From Flavobacterium pectinovorum (GTDB taxonomy: Bacteria; Bacteroidota; Bacteroidia; Flavobacteriales; Flavobacteriaceae), in contig NZ_FRBX01000008.1 in NCBI RefSeq assembly GCF_900142715.1, forward strand, positions 229,107 to 293,106: a stretch of DNA of 64,000 bases. Reading direction: 5' to 3'. Every line of letters begins with the position of its first letter. Position 1 is the first letter of the stretch. Of the stretch, positions 25,460 to 34,119 are shown in pieces. The notes below the pieces were generated by a model, which saw only the letters and a list, made by a program, of their open reading frames with translations, had not been told where the DNA came from and ran no database searches. Both the position numbers and the translations under genes were made by a program.

Positions 25460-26635
25460 TTATTTTGTATTTAATTCTGCCAATAAAACATCAACATCTT
25501 TAGAATTCCAATTCATTTGATTTGCAATTGTTTTGGCATCTTTGGCGTATTTTAAAGCTGATTTTTTATCTTTTATTTTATTATACAACCTTGCTGTAAG
25601 CAAATTACCATCGTAAGAATCATTTAATTCTAAAGAATGTTTTACCCACGAAATTGATTTTTTAAGGCTTTCCTCGTCAGTAATATGTTTCAGATAAGTT
25701 TGCCCAATATCTTTTAGGAAACTGGCATCACTCCAAACTAATTTTTGAGTATCCTCAAGTGTAACTTTTTTATAAAACTGCCATTTTTCGGTTCTTTCGG
25801 CCAGAGTTAAATCAAATTTAAAAACGAGTGAATCTGTTTTTTGCAAGCGAATTGACTTTGCAATTTCTCTTTGTTTATAATAGTTTATCGTATCCAAATT
25901 ATCTACATAAGGGCGCAATAACTCTGTTACAATACTTTCTATTTTTCGATCAACACGATTTTGCGAAGCTACGGTGGCAAACTCTTTTTGGTGTTTTAAA
26001 ACATATTGAAATTCCCTCGAATTAATATCAGTAACACCATTGGCAATAACGCGCCAGTTTGTTTCGCTAACAAGTTGAGCATCTGATTGCGTTTCAAGAT
26101 AAATATGTGTTGGAATCGATAATTCAGTTCGGTCTTTTCCCTTTTTCAAAGTGTTCAAATAAGCAAAAAACTTAGTTGAATTGCTTTTATCGGCTAAAAA
26201 CTCTTTTTCCAGATAAGGCAATTGCATTTTAGGATTCAAAGCAAAATTGGCCTCGCTCATAAAATCACCTTTTTTCATTTCGCCTTTTAAAGCATACAAA
26301 AGCGTTTCATTATCATCCAAAAATAAAAAAGTGGGTAATGATTTGGTATTGAATTTGTCTTTTAGCGCAATACCTTCTTCTTTTTCAATATTTTTCCAAA
26401 CGCAGACATAATTTTTCTTCAGGAAATCCATTACGGCTGCATCGCTAAAAACTTCATTTTTCATTTGATTGCAATGCGGGCACCAATCGGCATAAAGCAT
26501 TATAAAAAGTGGTTTTCCTGTATTTTTTGCAGTTTCTAAAGCTGTTTTATAAGGAACATCATCAGGAATAAACTGATTTTGAGATTTTACTGTTTGAATT
26601 GAAATGAATATAAAAAGTATATATAAGAAACGCAT
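25460..26635 (-). CDS. Secreted thioredoxin-like protein with helical tail
   Basis: A 391-residue exported protein (signal peptide about 1-18, ending KSQNQ). The thioredoxin fold is at about 28-140, with the active-site motif ADWCPHCNQMK (cysteines near 52 and 55) and NYVCVWKNIE. The remaining 250 residues are helical and Lys-rich with TPR-like spacing near the end. It probably acts as a periplasmic disulfide reductase or isomerase. Single gene; its divergent neighbour is menD. The substrate is unknown. Confidence 0.85.
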   Translation of the reverse strand: MRFLYILFIFISIQTVKSQNQFIPDDVPYKTALETAKNTGKPLFIMLYADWCPHCNQMKNEVFSDAAVMDFLKKNYVCVWKNIEKEEGIALKDKFNTKSLPTFLFLDDNETLLYALKGEMKKGDFMSEANFALNPKMQLPYLEKEFLADKSNSTKFFAYLNTLKKGKDRTELSIPTHIYLETQSDAQLVSETNWRVIANGVTDINSREFQYVLKHQKEFATVASQNRVDRKIESIVTELLRPYVDNLDTINYYKQREIAKSIRLQKTDSLVFKFDLTLAERTEKWQFYKKVTLEDTQKLVWSDASFLKDIGQTYLKHITDEESLKKSISWVKHSLELNDSYDGNLLTARLYNKIKDKKSALKYAKDAKTIANQMNWNSKDVDVLLAELNTK

Positions 26636-26807
26636 GTTGTAATTTTTACTAGGAATTTCGTTTCACAAATATATCCTCTTTTTACAAAAGCTGTCTTAAT
26701 ATCTTCCTAATTTATAAGTTAAATCCAGTACGAAGTTTGTAACTTTGTACTATCAAAAGTGAATCTTACTCTTAAAGATTTTCTTTATAAAATAATACAT
26801 TATAAGA

Positions 26808-28469
26808 ATGATTTACCCCAAAATACCGCTTGCACAAAGCATTATCGAAATTTGTTTAGCAAAAGGAATCACCAATATTATAATTTCTCCGGGATCAAGA
26901 AACGCACCTTTAACTATAGGTTTTGCCCAAAATCCTAATTTTACCTGTTACAGTATTGCAGACGAGCGTAGTGCCGCTTTTTTTGCATTGGGAATTGCCC
27001 AGCAAATTAAACAGCCAACAGCTGTTATATGTACTTCAGGATCAGCATTATTAAATTATTATCCTGCTTTTGCCGAAGCATTTTACAGCCAGATTCCTTT
27101 AATCGTTATTTCTGCAGATCGTCCGCAAAGTAAAATTGATATTGGTGACGGACAAACGATTCGTCAGGAAAATGTTTTTCAGAATCATTCTGTTTTTAAT
27201 GCTAATTTAACTGAAGAAGCTTCAGAAGAAAATGATTTAAAAATCAATAAAGCGATTGAAACGGCGATTCTTCAAAAAGGTCCTGTTCATATCAATGCTC
27301 CGTTTGAAGAACCGCTTTATCAAACCGTAGATACACTTTCGGTTCATCCAAAAATTACCGTTTCCGAAGAAATTATCGGAACAAAAACTATAGAAAACAG
27401 CGAAGAATTAGTTTCAATCTGGAACTCTGCCAAGCGTAAATTAATAATGGTTGGTGTTAATGAAGCCAATGCTATTGATGAAGAAATTGTTCAAAATTTA
27501 GCAAACGATCCTTCGGTTGTAGTGCTGACAGAAACAACTTCTAATCTTCATCATCCAAGTTTTATTAATAGTATCGATACTTTAATTACTCCATTTGAAA
27601 ATGGTGATTTTGAAGACTTTCAGCCAGAAATTTTAATAACTTTTGGAGGAATGATAGTTTCGAAAAGAATTAAGGTTTTTTTACGAAAATACAAACCAAA
27701 ACAACATTGGCACATAGATACTTTGCGTGCCTACGATACATTTGATGCAAAAACAAAACATATTGTAATGCAACCAAATGATTTTTTTACCGATTTACTT
27801 TCTAAAACAGCATTTGTTGAAAGTGATTATTTTTCTAAAATCGACAAGATTTACGATTTGCGAAAAATAAGAAAACAAGAATATCTAAGTAAAATACCAT
27901 TTTCTGATTTTCAGGTTTTTGAAAAAATAATTGAATCTTTACCAAAAAACAGTCAATTGCAAATAAGCAACAGTTCTGCAATTCGATATGCCCAATTAAT
28001 TGATATTGATAGTTCCATAGAGGTTTTTTGTAATCGTGGCACAAGCGGAATTGATGGAAGTACATCTACTGCAATTGGAGCTTCGGTAGGGAGTAAAAAG
28101 CAAAATGTTTTTATAACCGGTGATATTAGCTTTTTGTACGACAGTAATGCTTTGTGGAATTCTTATATTCCAAATAACTTCAAAATTATATTGATTAATA
28201 ATGGAGGAGGAGGAATATTCAGGATTTTGCCTGGTCATGAAGAAAAACCTGTATTTAATACTTATTTTGAAACATCACATCAATTAACGGCTGAACATTT
28301 GGCTAAGATGTATAAAATGAATTACTTGACGGCAACTGATTTGAACTCTTTAAACGAGAGTATTGATTCATTATACAATCAAAATAATGCTGCGAGTATT
28401 CTGGAAATTTTTACACCCACTTTTGAAAACAATGTTATTTTGAATCAATTTTTCAAGGAATTAATCTAA
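26808..28469 (+). CDS. menD: MenD, SEPHCHC synthase
   Basis: A 553-residue thiamine-diphosphate enzyme of menaquinone synthesis, which adds 2-oxoglutarate to isochorismate. Visible features: IISPGSRNAPLTIGFA at about 24-39 (the substrate-binding block), DERSAAFFALGIA near 53, CTSGSALLNYYPA near 71, GDGQTIRQENVF near 111, and the ThDP/Mg motif GDISFLYDSNALWNSYIPNN near 437 with INNGGGGIFRI. The frame is complete. A -7-like TAACTTTG box is at 26740-26747. It heads the menaquinone region and is divergent from the thioredoxin gene. Confidence 0.95.
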   Translation: MIYPKIPLAQSIIEICLAKGITNIIISPGSRNAPLTIGFAQNPNFTCYSIADERSAAFFALGIAQQIKQPTAVICTSGSALLNYYPAFAEAFYSQIPLIVISADRPQSKIDIGDGQTIRQENVFQNHSVFNANLTEEASEENDLKINKAIETAILQKGPVHINAPFEEPLYQTVDTLSVHPKITVSEEIIGTKTIENSEELVSIWNSAKRKLIMVGVNEANAIDEEIVQNLANDPSVVVLTETTSNLHHPSFINSIDTLITPFENGDFEDFQPEILITFGGMIVSKRIKVFLRKYKPKQHWHIDTLRAYDTFDAKTKHIVMQPNDFFTDLLSKTAFVESDYFSKIDKIYDLRKIRKQEYLSKIPFSDFQVFEKIIESLPKNSQLQISNSSAIRYAQLIDIDSSIEVFCNRGTSGIDGSTSTAIGASVGSKKQNVFITGDISFLYDSNALWNSYIPNNFKIILINNGGGGIFRILPGHEEKPVFNTYFETSHQLTAEHLAKMYKMNYLTATDLNSLNESIDSLYNQNNAASILEIFTPTFENNVILNQFFKELI

Positions 28470-28566
28470 TTTGTAAAATGTAAGTTAAATTGGGTTAAAA
28501 TTTTTGTGATTGTATAATAAATATGTAAGTTTGATTTTTTAAAATAACAATCAATAACTATTTATT

Positions 28567-28908
28567 ATGAGTGCAAGAGAAGAATTAATTAAAAAGTATG
28601 CAGAAGATTTAAAGGAAAAATGTGGTGTAACGCCAAACATGGATTTATTGACTAAAGTAACAATAGGTTGCGGACCGTCTATATACAACTCAGACGCATC
28701 TACAGTTGCAGGAAGCCAACAATCAGAATTAGATACAGTTAAGAAAAATTTCTTAATAAAAAAATTAGGTTTACCAAACGGTCCTGAATTAGATACTGCA
28801 ATTCATGCAGTTTTAGAAAAGTATGGCAAAGCAAACAAACATAAATACAGAGCAGTAGTTTATTATTTATTGACAGTGCACTTTAAAAAAGAAAGTGTTT
28901 ACAAATAA
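28567..28908 (+). CDS. DUF2853 family protein
   Basis: A 113-residue cytoplasmic protein with the DUF2853 features: an N-terminal helix, the GCGPSIYNSDASTVAGSQQSELD block near residues 36-58, then IKKLGL and the ending KHKYRAVVYYLLTVHFKKE. The function is unknown. It lies 97 bases after menD, ends with its own terminator, and this order after menD is common in Flavobacterium, which may be simple synteny. Confidence 0.85.
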   Translation: MSAREELIKKYAEDLKEKCGVTPNMDLLTKVTIGCGPSIYNSDASTVAGSQQSELDTVKKNFLIKKLGLPNGPELDTAIHAVLEKYGKANKHKYRAVVYYLLTVHFKKESVYK

Positions 28909-28926
28909 ATTGAAACTATCAAATAC

Positions 28927-28957
28927 AAAAGCACCATTAATTTGGTGCTTTTTCTTT
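28927..28957 (+). terminator. Terminator of DUF2853 gene
   Basis: Stem AAAAGCACCA with TGGTGCTTTT, loop TTAATT, then TTTCTTTTT. It ends the menD-DUF2853 unit. Confidence 0.85.
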
Positions 28958-29039
28958 TTATAAAACAAACTTTATGAAGCAAATAGCGCTTTTTCCTTTT
29001 TATCTGAAATATTTTTCTGTGAACCATTTTCAAACTTCG

Positions 29040-29047
29040 TACATTTG
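29040..29047 (+). promoter_or_regulatory. TACATTTG -7 box upstream of the CvfB-like gene
   Basis: An exact TAnnTTTG match 43 bases ahead of the start at 29091. No good TTG upstream element at 17-23 bases was found, so the promoter is only half supported. It is followed by two 14-base direct repeats, GCTTAGAAACTTAG at 29050 and 29074. Confidence 0.45.
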
Positions 29048-29090
29048 CGGCTTAGAAACTTAGTTGCTTATCAGCTTAGAAACTTAGAAT

Positions 29091-29945
29091 ATGATTGAAA
29101 TAGGAAAATACAATACACTAACTATATTACGTGATACCAAAGTTGGTTTGTTTTTAGGGAATCCTGAAAAAGATCCCGAAGGAATTCACGACATTTTATT
29201 ACCCAATAAATACGTTCCCAATGAATTTGAAATAGGCGAAGAACTTATTGTTTTTGTTTATTTAGACCATGAACAGCGTCCGGTTGCAACAACTCTGGAG
29301 CCTTATATATTATTGAATGAATTTGCTCTTTTGCGAGTAAATTATATCAATCAGGTTGGTGCTTTTATGGATTGGGGAATGGAAAAAGACATTCTGGTTC
29401 CGTTTAAAGAACAGGCGCGCCCAATGGAAAAAGGAAAACGTTATCTGGTTTACCTTTATATGGACGAAAAAACTAATCGTTTGGTAGCTTCAAGTAAATT
29501 GAACCAATTTTTGTCGAACGATCAGCTTACAGTTGAAAAAGGAGAAGAAGTTGATTTGATTGTTTCACATATTACCGAATTAGGAATAAATGTGATCATT
29601 AATGAGCAACATAAAGGTTTGTTATACAAAGATGAAGTGTATGACGACGCGATTAGAACCGGCGACAGAATGCTTGGATATATTAAAAACATTCGTCCTG
29701 ACAATAAAATAGATGTTGCTTTGCAAGTACAGGGATATCAAAGTATTGAGCCAAATGCAGAGAAAATTTTAGATGAATTGCGTGCCAACAGAGGCTTTTT
29801 ACGCTTAAATGACAATTCTCATCCCGAAGACATTAAGACAGTCTTAAAAATGAGCAAAAAAACCTTTAAAAAAGCTGTTGGAGCTTTATATAAAGACAAA
29901 CTCATAGAAATAAAAGAAGACGGGATTTATCTTATAAATGAATAA
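29091..29945 (+). CDS. CvfB/YitL-like S1-domain RNA-binding protein
   Basis: A 284-residue cytoplasmic protein built of small beta-barrel domains. S1-like units are visible at about 3-60 (GLFLGNPEKDPEGIHDILLPNKYVP), 70-130 (GAFMDWGMEKDILVPFKEQ) and 150-215 (ITELGINVIINEQHKGLLYKDE), with a C-terminal winged-helix part ending NRGFLRLNDNSHPEDIKTVLKMSKKTFKKAVG. This is the CvfB family, which influences gene expression and virulence in Gram-positive bacteria, but the role here is not known. It sits between menD-DUF2853 and menB. Confidence 0.85.
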   Translation: MIEIGKYNTLTILRDTKVGLFLGNPEKDPEGIHDILLPNKYVPNEFEIGEELIVFVYLDHEQRPVATTLEPYILLNEFALLRVNYINQVGAFMDWGMEKDILVPFKEQARPMEKGKRYLVYLYMDEKTNRLVASSKLNQFLSNDQLTVEKGEEVDLIVSHITELGINVIINEQHKGLLYKDEVYDDAIRTGDRMLGYIKNIRPDNKIDVALQVQGYQSIEPNAEKILDELRANRGFLRLNDNSHPEDIKTVLKMSKKTFKKAVGALYKDKLIEIKEDGIYLINE

Positions 29946-30136
29946 AATTCCAATTTTTTAAATTCCAAATCCCAAAAGGAAAAAATCTAATATAAAAAAT
30001 CCAAATTCCAATTCTGACCTAAGTATTGGAATTTGGATTTTTTTATTTTACCAGAATTCAAAAATTGGAATTTGGGATTTAAGTTTTGGAATTTATTTTT
30101 TACTGGAATTTGGAATTTAAAATATTGGAATTCCAC
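29944..30136. repeat. Nested TTGGAATTT inverted/direct repeats
   Basis: About eight copies of ATTCCAAAT or its complement occur in both orientations. The clearest hairpin is AATCCAAATTCCAAT (29998-30012) with ATTGGAATTTGGATT (30025-30039), a perfect 15-bp stem and 12-base loop. It is surrounded by AAATTCCAAATCCCAAA and its matching TTTGGGATTT, so the arms can nest. Such elements recur in Flavobacterium intergenic DNA. Confidence 0.7.
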
Positions 30137-30152
30137 TCAAGTGATAATAACA

Positions 30153-30190
30153 GGAAAGGCTACTCATTACAAGTAGCCTTTCCCTTTTTA
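30153..30190 (+). terminator. Strong terminator after the CvfB-like gene
   Basis: Stem GGAAAGGCTACT with AGTAGCCTTTCC, seven-base loop, then CTTTTTATT. It lies 208 bases after the CvfB stop codon, with the repeat between, so it terminates transcripts from that gene or another unit. Confidence 0.85.
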
Positions 30191-30314
30191 TTCTAGTTTT
30201 AAAAAAAATTGTAATTAAAAAAAAACAGAAATAAAATTATTCGAATCAATCATTAAGATAATGACTTTAAAAATTTTAGAAATCATCTTCGTGATTGGTA
30301 TGTCTTTAAATAGC

Positions 30315-30600
30315 TTATAACATTCGCATCAAAAGCAAAAAATCAATTTCACGGCAGAACCATTTGGTTTGTTTGATATTTATATTTATAGAAAGTTCTT
30401 CAATTTTAATTAAGTCCCCATTATCGTAATCCTTGTTAGACAAATTGAGCAAACAATTCTATTTTTTAACCTTAGGTGTTACTATCTCTCCTTTGAGTTT
30501 TTACAAATGCATAAACCATTTGCCCATCAATTAAAGTCTTAGTATTCAAAACCCCAAAAAAATGAGCGACAAATTTTTTAAATTTTCTCAAAAAAATCAT
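30315..30600 (-). pseudogene. Possible decayed minus-strand gene
   Basis: Two short protein-like frames lie in a row. The first (30472-30600) starts ATG and reads MIFLRKFKKFVAHFFG..., stopping at TAA. The second, in another frame (30315 to about 30456), reads NLSNKDYDNGDLIKIEELSININ and ends KWFCREIDFLLLMRML before TAA. Neither has a homologous match I can name. A frameshifted remnant is one explanation; chance ORFs in A+T-rich DNA is another. No promoter or terminator belongs to it. Confidence 0.25.
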
Positions 30601-30852
30601 TTTTTAGGTTAATAAATCAGTGAAAGAAAATCAATCTGAAATCAATGAAATAAATGTATCTAATTGATTTCTAGGGCGTAAAATTACTTCTTTTTTTTTA
30701 AAACGAATGTTAAATAATGTTATTTTTTGTAAGTAAATACTATTTGTTAACATTCAGCCACAATTTAGTAAAGACTTAAAGTAAATTGAGTAGGTAAAAA
30801 TGTAAAAATGGTTTATTTTTACACTATAATTATTTAAAAGATACAAATAGAA

Positions 30853-31686
30853 ATGGATTGGATTACTGCCAGAGAATTTGAAGATATAACTTATAAAAAA
30901 TGTAATGGAGTTGCAAGAATTGCTTTTAACAGACCAAATGTTAGAAATGCTTTTCGACCAAAAACAACTTCAGAATTATACCAGGCTTTTTACGACGCAC
31001 AAGAAGATACTTCGATTGGGGTAGTTTTACTTTCTGCAGAAGGGCCATCAACAAAAGATGGTGTTTATTCTTTTTGCAGTGGAGGAGATCAAAATGCACG
31101 TGGACATCAGGGTTATGTTGGCGAAGATGGCCAGCACCGTTTAAATATTCTCGAAGTTCAGCGTTTAATCCGTTTTATGCCTAAAGTGGTTATTGCCGTT
31201 GTTCCTGGTTGGGCTGTTGGTGGAGGACATAGTTTACATGTGGTTTGCGACATGACTTTGGCTAGTAAAGAACATGCTATTTTTAAACAAACTGATGCTG
31301 ATGTGACTAGTTTTGATGGTGGTTACGGATCTGCATATCTGGCCAAAATGGTGGGACAGAAAAAAGCACGTGAGATTTTCTTTTTAGGAAGAAACTATTC
31401 TGCTCAGGAAGCAATGGATATGGGAATGGTAAATGCCGTAATCCCGCATGATGAGCTTGAAGATACTGCATATGAGTGGGCTCAGGAAATTCTTCAAAAA
31501 TCACCAACTTCTATAAAAATGCTGAAATTTGCAATGAATTTAACCGATGACGGAATGGTTGGTCAGCAGGTGTTTGCAGGAGAAGCAACACGTTTGGCCT
31601 ATATGACCGAAGAAGCAAAAGAAGGAAGAAATGCCTTTTTAGAAAAAAGAAAACCAAATTTCGGAGAAAATAAATGGTTACCATAA
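30853..31686 (+). CDS. menB: MenB, 1,4-dihydroxy-2-naphthoyl-CoA synthase
   Basis: A 277-residue crotonase-fold enzyme that cyclises o-succinylbenzoyl-CoA in menaquinone synthesis. The sequence has RIAFNRPNVRNAFRPKT at about 20-36, FCSGGDQNARG at about 74-84 (oxyanion and substrate loop), VAVVPGWAVGGGHSLHVVCDMTLAS at about 116-140, and QTDADVTSFDGGYGSAYLAKMVG near 147-169, plus the C-terminal KRKPNF. The frame is intact and of family length. It is followed by menA after 97 bases that contain an inverted repeat. Confidence 0.96.
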   Translation: MDWITAREFEDITYKKCNGVARIAFNRPNVRNAFRPKTTSELYQAFYDAQEDTSIGVVLLSAEGPSTKDGVYSFCSGGDQNARGHQGYVGEDGQHRLNILEVQRLIRFMPKVVIAVVPGWAVGGGHSLHVVCDMTLASKEHAIFKQTDADVTSFDGGYGSAYLAKMVGQKKAREIFFLGRNYSAQEAMDMGMVNAVIPHDELEDTAYEWAQEILQKSPTSIKMLKFAMNLTDDGMVGQQVFAGEATRLAYMTEEAKEGRNAFLEKRKPNFGENKWLP

Positions 31687-31697
31687 GAAGTTAAAAA

Positions 31698-31760
31698 TTG
31701 TTTCAGGTTTCAGGTTTCAAGTTGCGAAATCCAAAACTTGAAACCTGAAACTTGAAACAA
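31698..31760. repeat. Intergenic inverted repeat, GTTTCAGGTTTC family
   Basis: TTGTTTCAGGTTTCAGGTTTC (31698-31718) is followed by an 11-base spacer and its near complement ending CTTGAAACAA (31751-31760). The arms are made of repeats of TTTCAGG, so pairing is possible in several registers. It sits between menB and menA and could act as an mRNA-stability or attenuation hairpin. Confidence 0.75.
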
Positions 31761-31783
31761 AAATTAAACAAAACAAATTATAA

Positions 31784-32746
31784 ATGAAACATTGGATTGA
31801 AGCCGCCAGACTGCGCACATTGCCTTTATCAGTTTCCGGAATAATAGTAGGAAGCATATACGCCCTATCAAACCCTACCGAAACCATCAATACACCAACT
31901 GAAGTTTTTAGCTGGAAAATTTTTGGTTTTTCACTTTTAACGACACTTGGTTTACAGGTTTTATCCAATTTTGCAAATGATTATGGAGATGGTGTAAAAG
32001 GTACTGATAATGCCGACAGAGTTGGTCCGCAACGTGCCATACAAAGTGGCGTAATTACTCCGCAGGCAATGAAAAAAGCCATTATAATTATTTCGATATT
32101 GACCTTTTTATCCGCAATTATTTTAATATATTTTGCTTTTGGAGAAAGTAATTTCGGATATTCTATATTTTTTCTACTATTAGGAATTGCGGCAATTGCT
32201 TCTGCAATTCGTTACACGGTTGGTAATTCTGCTTACGGATACAAAGGTTTTGGAGATATTTTTGTATTTGTATTCTTCGGACTTGTAAGTACTTTGGGAG
32301 TAAACTTTTTGTATTCGAAAGAAGTAGATCCTATTTTAATTTTACCTGCAGTTTCAATTGGTTTATTAAGCGTTGGAGTTTTAAACCTCAATAATATGCG
32401 TGATGAAGAATCAGACAAAAAATCAGGAAAAAATACAATTGTAGTTCAAATGGGCGGGGCAAAAGCAAAAATATACCATTTTGCATTGATTATAACAGCT
32501 ATGCTTTTGGTTCTTGTTTTTGCGATATTGAGTGATTATCGTTTTGATCAGTATTTATTTTTATTGGCATATATACCTTTAACAAAACATTTAATTACTG
32601 TTTATAAAAACCAGAATCCTAAGTTATTAGATCCGGAATTAAAAAAACTCGCACTTAGTACATTCTTACTTTCTATATTATTAACGGTATGTATGATTTC
32701 GCTGATTTCAGACATCATCGTTAATCTCTTCTTAGGCGGAAGATAA
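31784..32746 (+). CDS. menA: MenA, 1,4-dihydroxy-2-naphthoate octaprenyltransferase
   Basis: A 320-residue integral membrane prenyltransferase of the UbiA/MenA family. It shows the first Asp-rich motif NFANDYGDGVKGTDNADRVGPQRA (about 62-85) and the second motif NNMRDEESDKKSGKNT (about 203-218), with eight or nine helices. It attaches the prenyl chain to dihydroxynaphthoate and releases CO2. The frame is intact. Third menaquinone gene in a row, in the same direction as menB, 30 bases upstream of the UPF0173 gene. Confidence 0.95.
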   Translation: MKHWIEAARLRTLPLSVSGIIVGSIYALSNPTETINTPTEVFSWKIFGFSLLTTLGLQVLSNFANDYGDGVKGTDNADRVGPQRAIQSGVITPQAMKKAIIIISILTFLSAIILIYFAFGESNFGYSIFFLLLGIAAIASAIRYTVGNSAYGYKGFGDIFVFVFFGLVSTLGVNFLYSKEVDPILILPAVSIGLLSVGVLNLNNMRDEESDKKSGKNTIVVQMGGAKAKIYHFALIITAMLLVLVFAILSDYRFDQYLFLLAYIPLTKHLITVYKNQNPKLLDPELKKLALSTFLLSILLTVCMISLISDIIVNLFLGGR

Positions 32747-32775
32747 AATAAAGTTCAATTTTAAAAACTCATCAA

Positions 32776-33453
32776 ATGAAAATTACATTTTACGGACATG
32801 CTTCTTTAGGTATCGAAGTGGGAGGAAAACACATAATTGTTGATCCTTTTATTACAGGAAATCCACAAGCGGCGGCAATCGATATAAACACATTAAAAGC
32901 AGATTATATTTTATTAACGCATGCACATGGCGATCACGTTCTTGACGTTGAAGCTATTGCAAATCGTACCAATGCAGTAATTGTTTCTAATGCAGAAATT
33001 ACAAGCTATTATGCCAAACAAGGACTTAATGCACATCCGATGAATCACGGCGGAAGCTGGAATTTTGATTTCGGAAAAGTAAAATATGTAAACGCAATTC
33101 ACTCAAGTTCTTTTCCCGACGGAAGTTACGGAGGGAATCCTGGTGGTTTCGTAATAGAAGGTGAACATAAAAACATATACATTGCCGGAGACACAGCACT
33201 TACAATGGATATGAAACTGATTCCGTTAAGAACAAAATTAGATTTGGCAATTCTTCCAATTGGAAATAATTTTACAATGGATGTTGAAGATGCCATAATT
33301 GCTTCTGATTTTGTAGAATGTGATAAAATCTTAGGTTATCATTTTGATACTTTTGGTTATATCGAAATCAACAAAGAAGAATCTATTCGCAAATTTTTCG
33401 ATAAAGGAAAAGATTTAATGCTTTTAGAGATTGGAGAATCTATTGAATTGTAA
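32776..33453 (+). CDS. UPF0173 metallo-beta-lactamase-fold hydrolase
   Basis: A 225-residue metal-dependent hydrolase. The MBL motif THAHGDHVLD (H-x-H-x-D-H) is at about 48-57, with later ligands HPMNHGGSWNFD and YIAGDTALTMDM. The family is UPF0173; some relatives have been linked to cleaving esters or thioesters but no substrate is certain here. It lies 30 bases after menA on the same strand and is probably co-transcribed. The conserved location beside menA in Bacteroidota hints at a menaquinone-related or membrane-lipid role. Confidence 0.88.
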   Translation: MKITFYGHASLGIEVGGKHIIVDPFITGNPQAAAIDINTLKADYILLTHAHGDHVLDVEAIANRTNAVIVSNAEITSYYAKQGLNAHPMNHGGSWNFDFGKVKYVNAIHSSSFPDGSYGGNPGGFVIEGEHKNIYIAGDTALTMDMKLIPLRTKLDLAILPIGNNFTMDVEDAIIASDFVECDKILGYHFDTFGYIEINKEESIRKFFDKGKDLMLLEIGESIEL

Positions 33454-33480
33454 TTAATAACTGATTCGACACTATTAGCT

Positions 33481-33527
33481 ATGTTGTTTTGTGGTTCCTG
33501 AAATATCCGGGACCACAAAAGAACATG
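33481..33527. repeat. Long hairpin after the UPF0173 gene
   Basis: TTTTGTGGTTCC (33487-33498) pairs with GGGACCACAAAA (33509-33520), one G-U pair, and flanking ATGTT/AACAT bases extend the stem. There is no T-run, so it is not a standard terminator; it may stabilise the transcript end or be a repeat remnant. Confidence 0.55.
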
Positions 33528-33568
33528 TTTTATCAAAGTTTAAAAAAGATTTTTTTCGTTAATCAAAT

Positions 33569-34078
33569 ATGGATAATATTAAATTTATTTGTGATTGCTG
33601 TGGTAAAGAACATGAGAGTTGGCCTTCACTAACCTATAATACCCCAAGCAGTTATTACAATCTTTCACCTCAGGAACAGGAAGAAATAGCCGTAATCGAT
33701 CAGGATTTTTGTGTAATTAAGTATCCGGATCATGTAGATCGATTTATCAGATGTGTTCTTATTCAGAAAGTTAATGACCATTGTGAAGATCTTGAATATG
33801 GTTTTTGGGTTTCCTTAAGCGAAAAAAGTTTTAAAGATTATCTCGAAAATTTTGATAACGAAAATCATGAAACACAATATTTTGGATGGCTTTGCAATTA
33901 TATTCCACAATATAAATTTTCAAATAGCGTTCCTACAACCGTTGTAACCAAAAGTGGTAATGACAGACCGGAAATTTTTCCTCATCAGGATTTTGACCAT
34001 CCTTTTGTAAAAGATTATTATGAAGGAATTACAAAAGAAGAAGCTGAAAAAAGAATTCAGGGAATGCTAAAAAATTAG
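33569..34078 (+). CDS. DUF2199 family protein
   Basis: A 169-residue protein starting with CDCCGKEHESWPSL (cysteines at 8, 10, 11), a block WVSLSEKSFKDY and a C-terminal HPFVKDYYEGITKEEAEKRIQ motif. DUF2199 proteins are small soluble proteins, often zinc-ribbon-like at the N-terminus, without known function. It stands between the menA-UPF0173 group and a TPR protein. Gene order around it is probably incidental. Confidence 0.85.
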   Translation: MDNIKFICDCCGKEHESWPSLTYNTPSSYYNLSPQEQEEIAVIDQDFCVIKYPDHVDRFIRCVLIQKVNDHCEDLEYGFWVSLSEKSFKDYLENFDNENHETQYFGWLCNYIPQYKFSNSVPTTVVTKSGNDRPEIFPHQDFDHPFVKDYYEGITKEEAEKRIQGMLKN

Positions 34079-34119
34079 GCTTGAAATTTGCATGAAATAT
34101 TTAAACTAAATTTTCTAAA

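Larger units (their letters stand above)
29946..30852. other. Gene-free 907-base region with repeats and gene remnant
   Basis: Contents from left to right: AATTCCAA-type repeats (29944-30136), a terminator (30153-30190), an A+T-rich stretch, the pseudogene candidate at 30315-30600 on the minus strand, and an A+T-rich leader before menB. No RNA gene is recognised. Confidence 0.55.

Noticed and set aside
29944..30136. CRISPR or IS-end candidate
   Set aside because: Repeats are irregular, in both orientations, with no conserved spacing or transposase.
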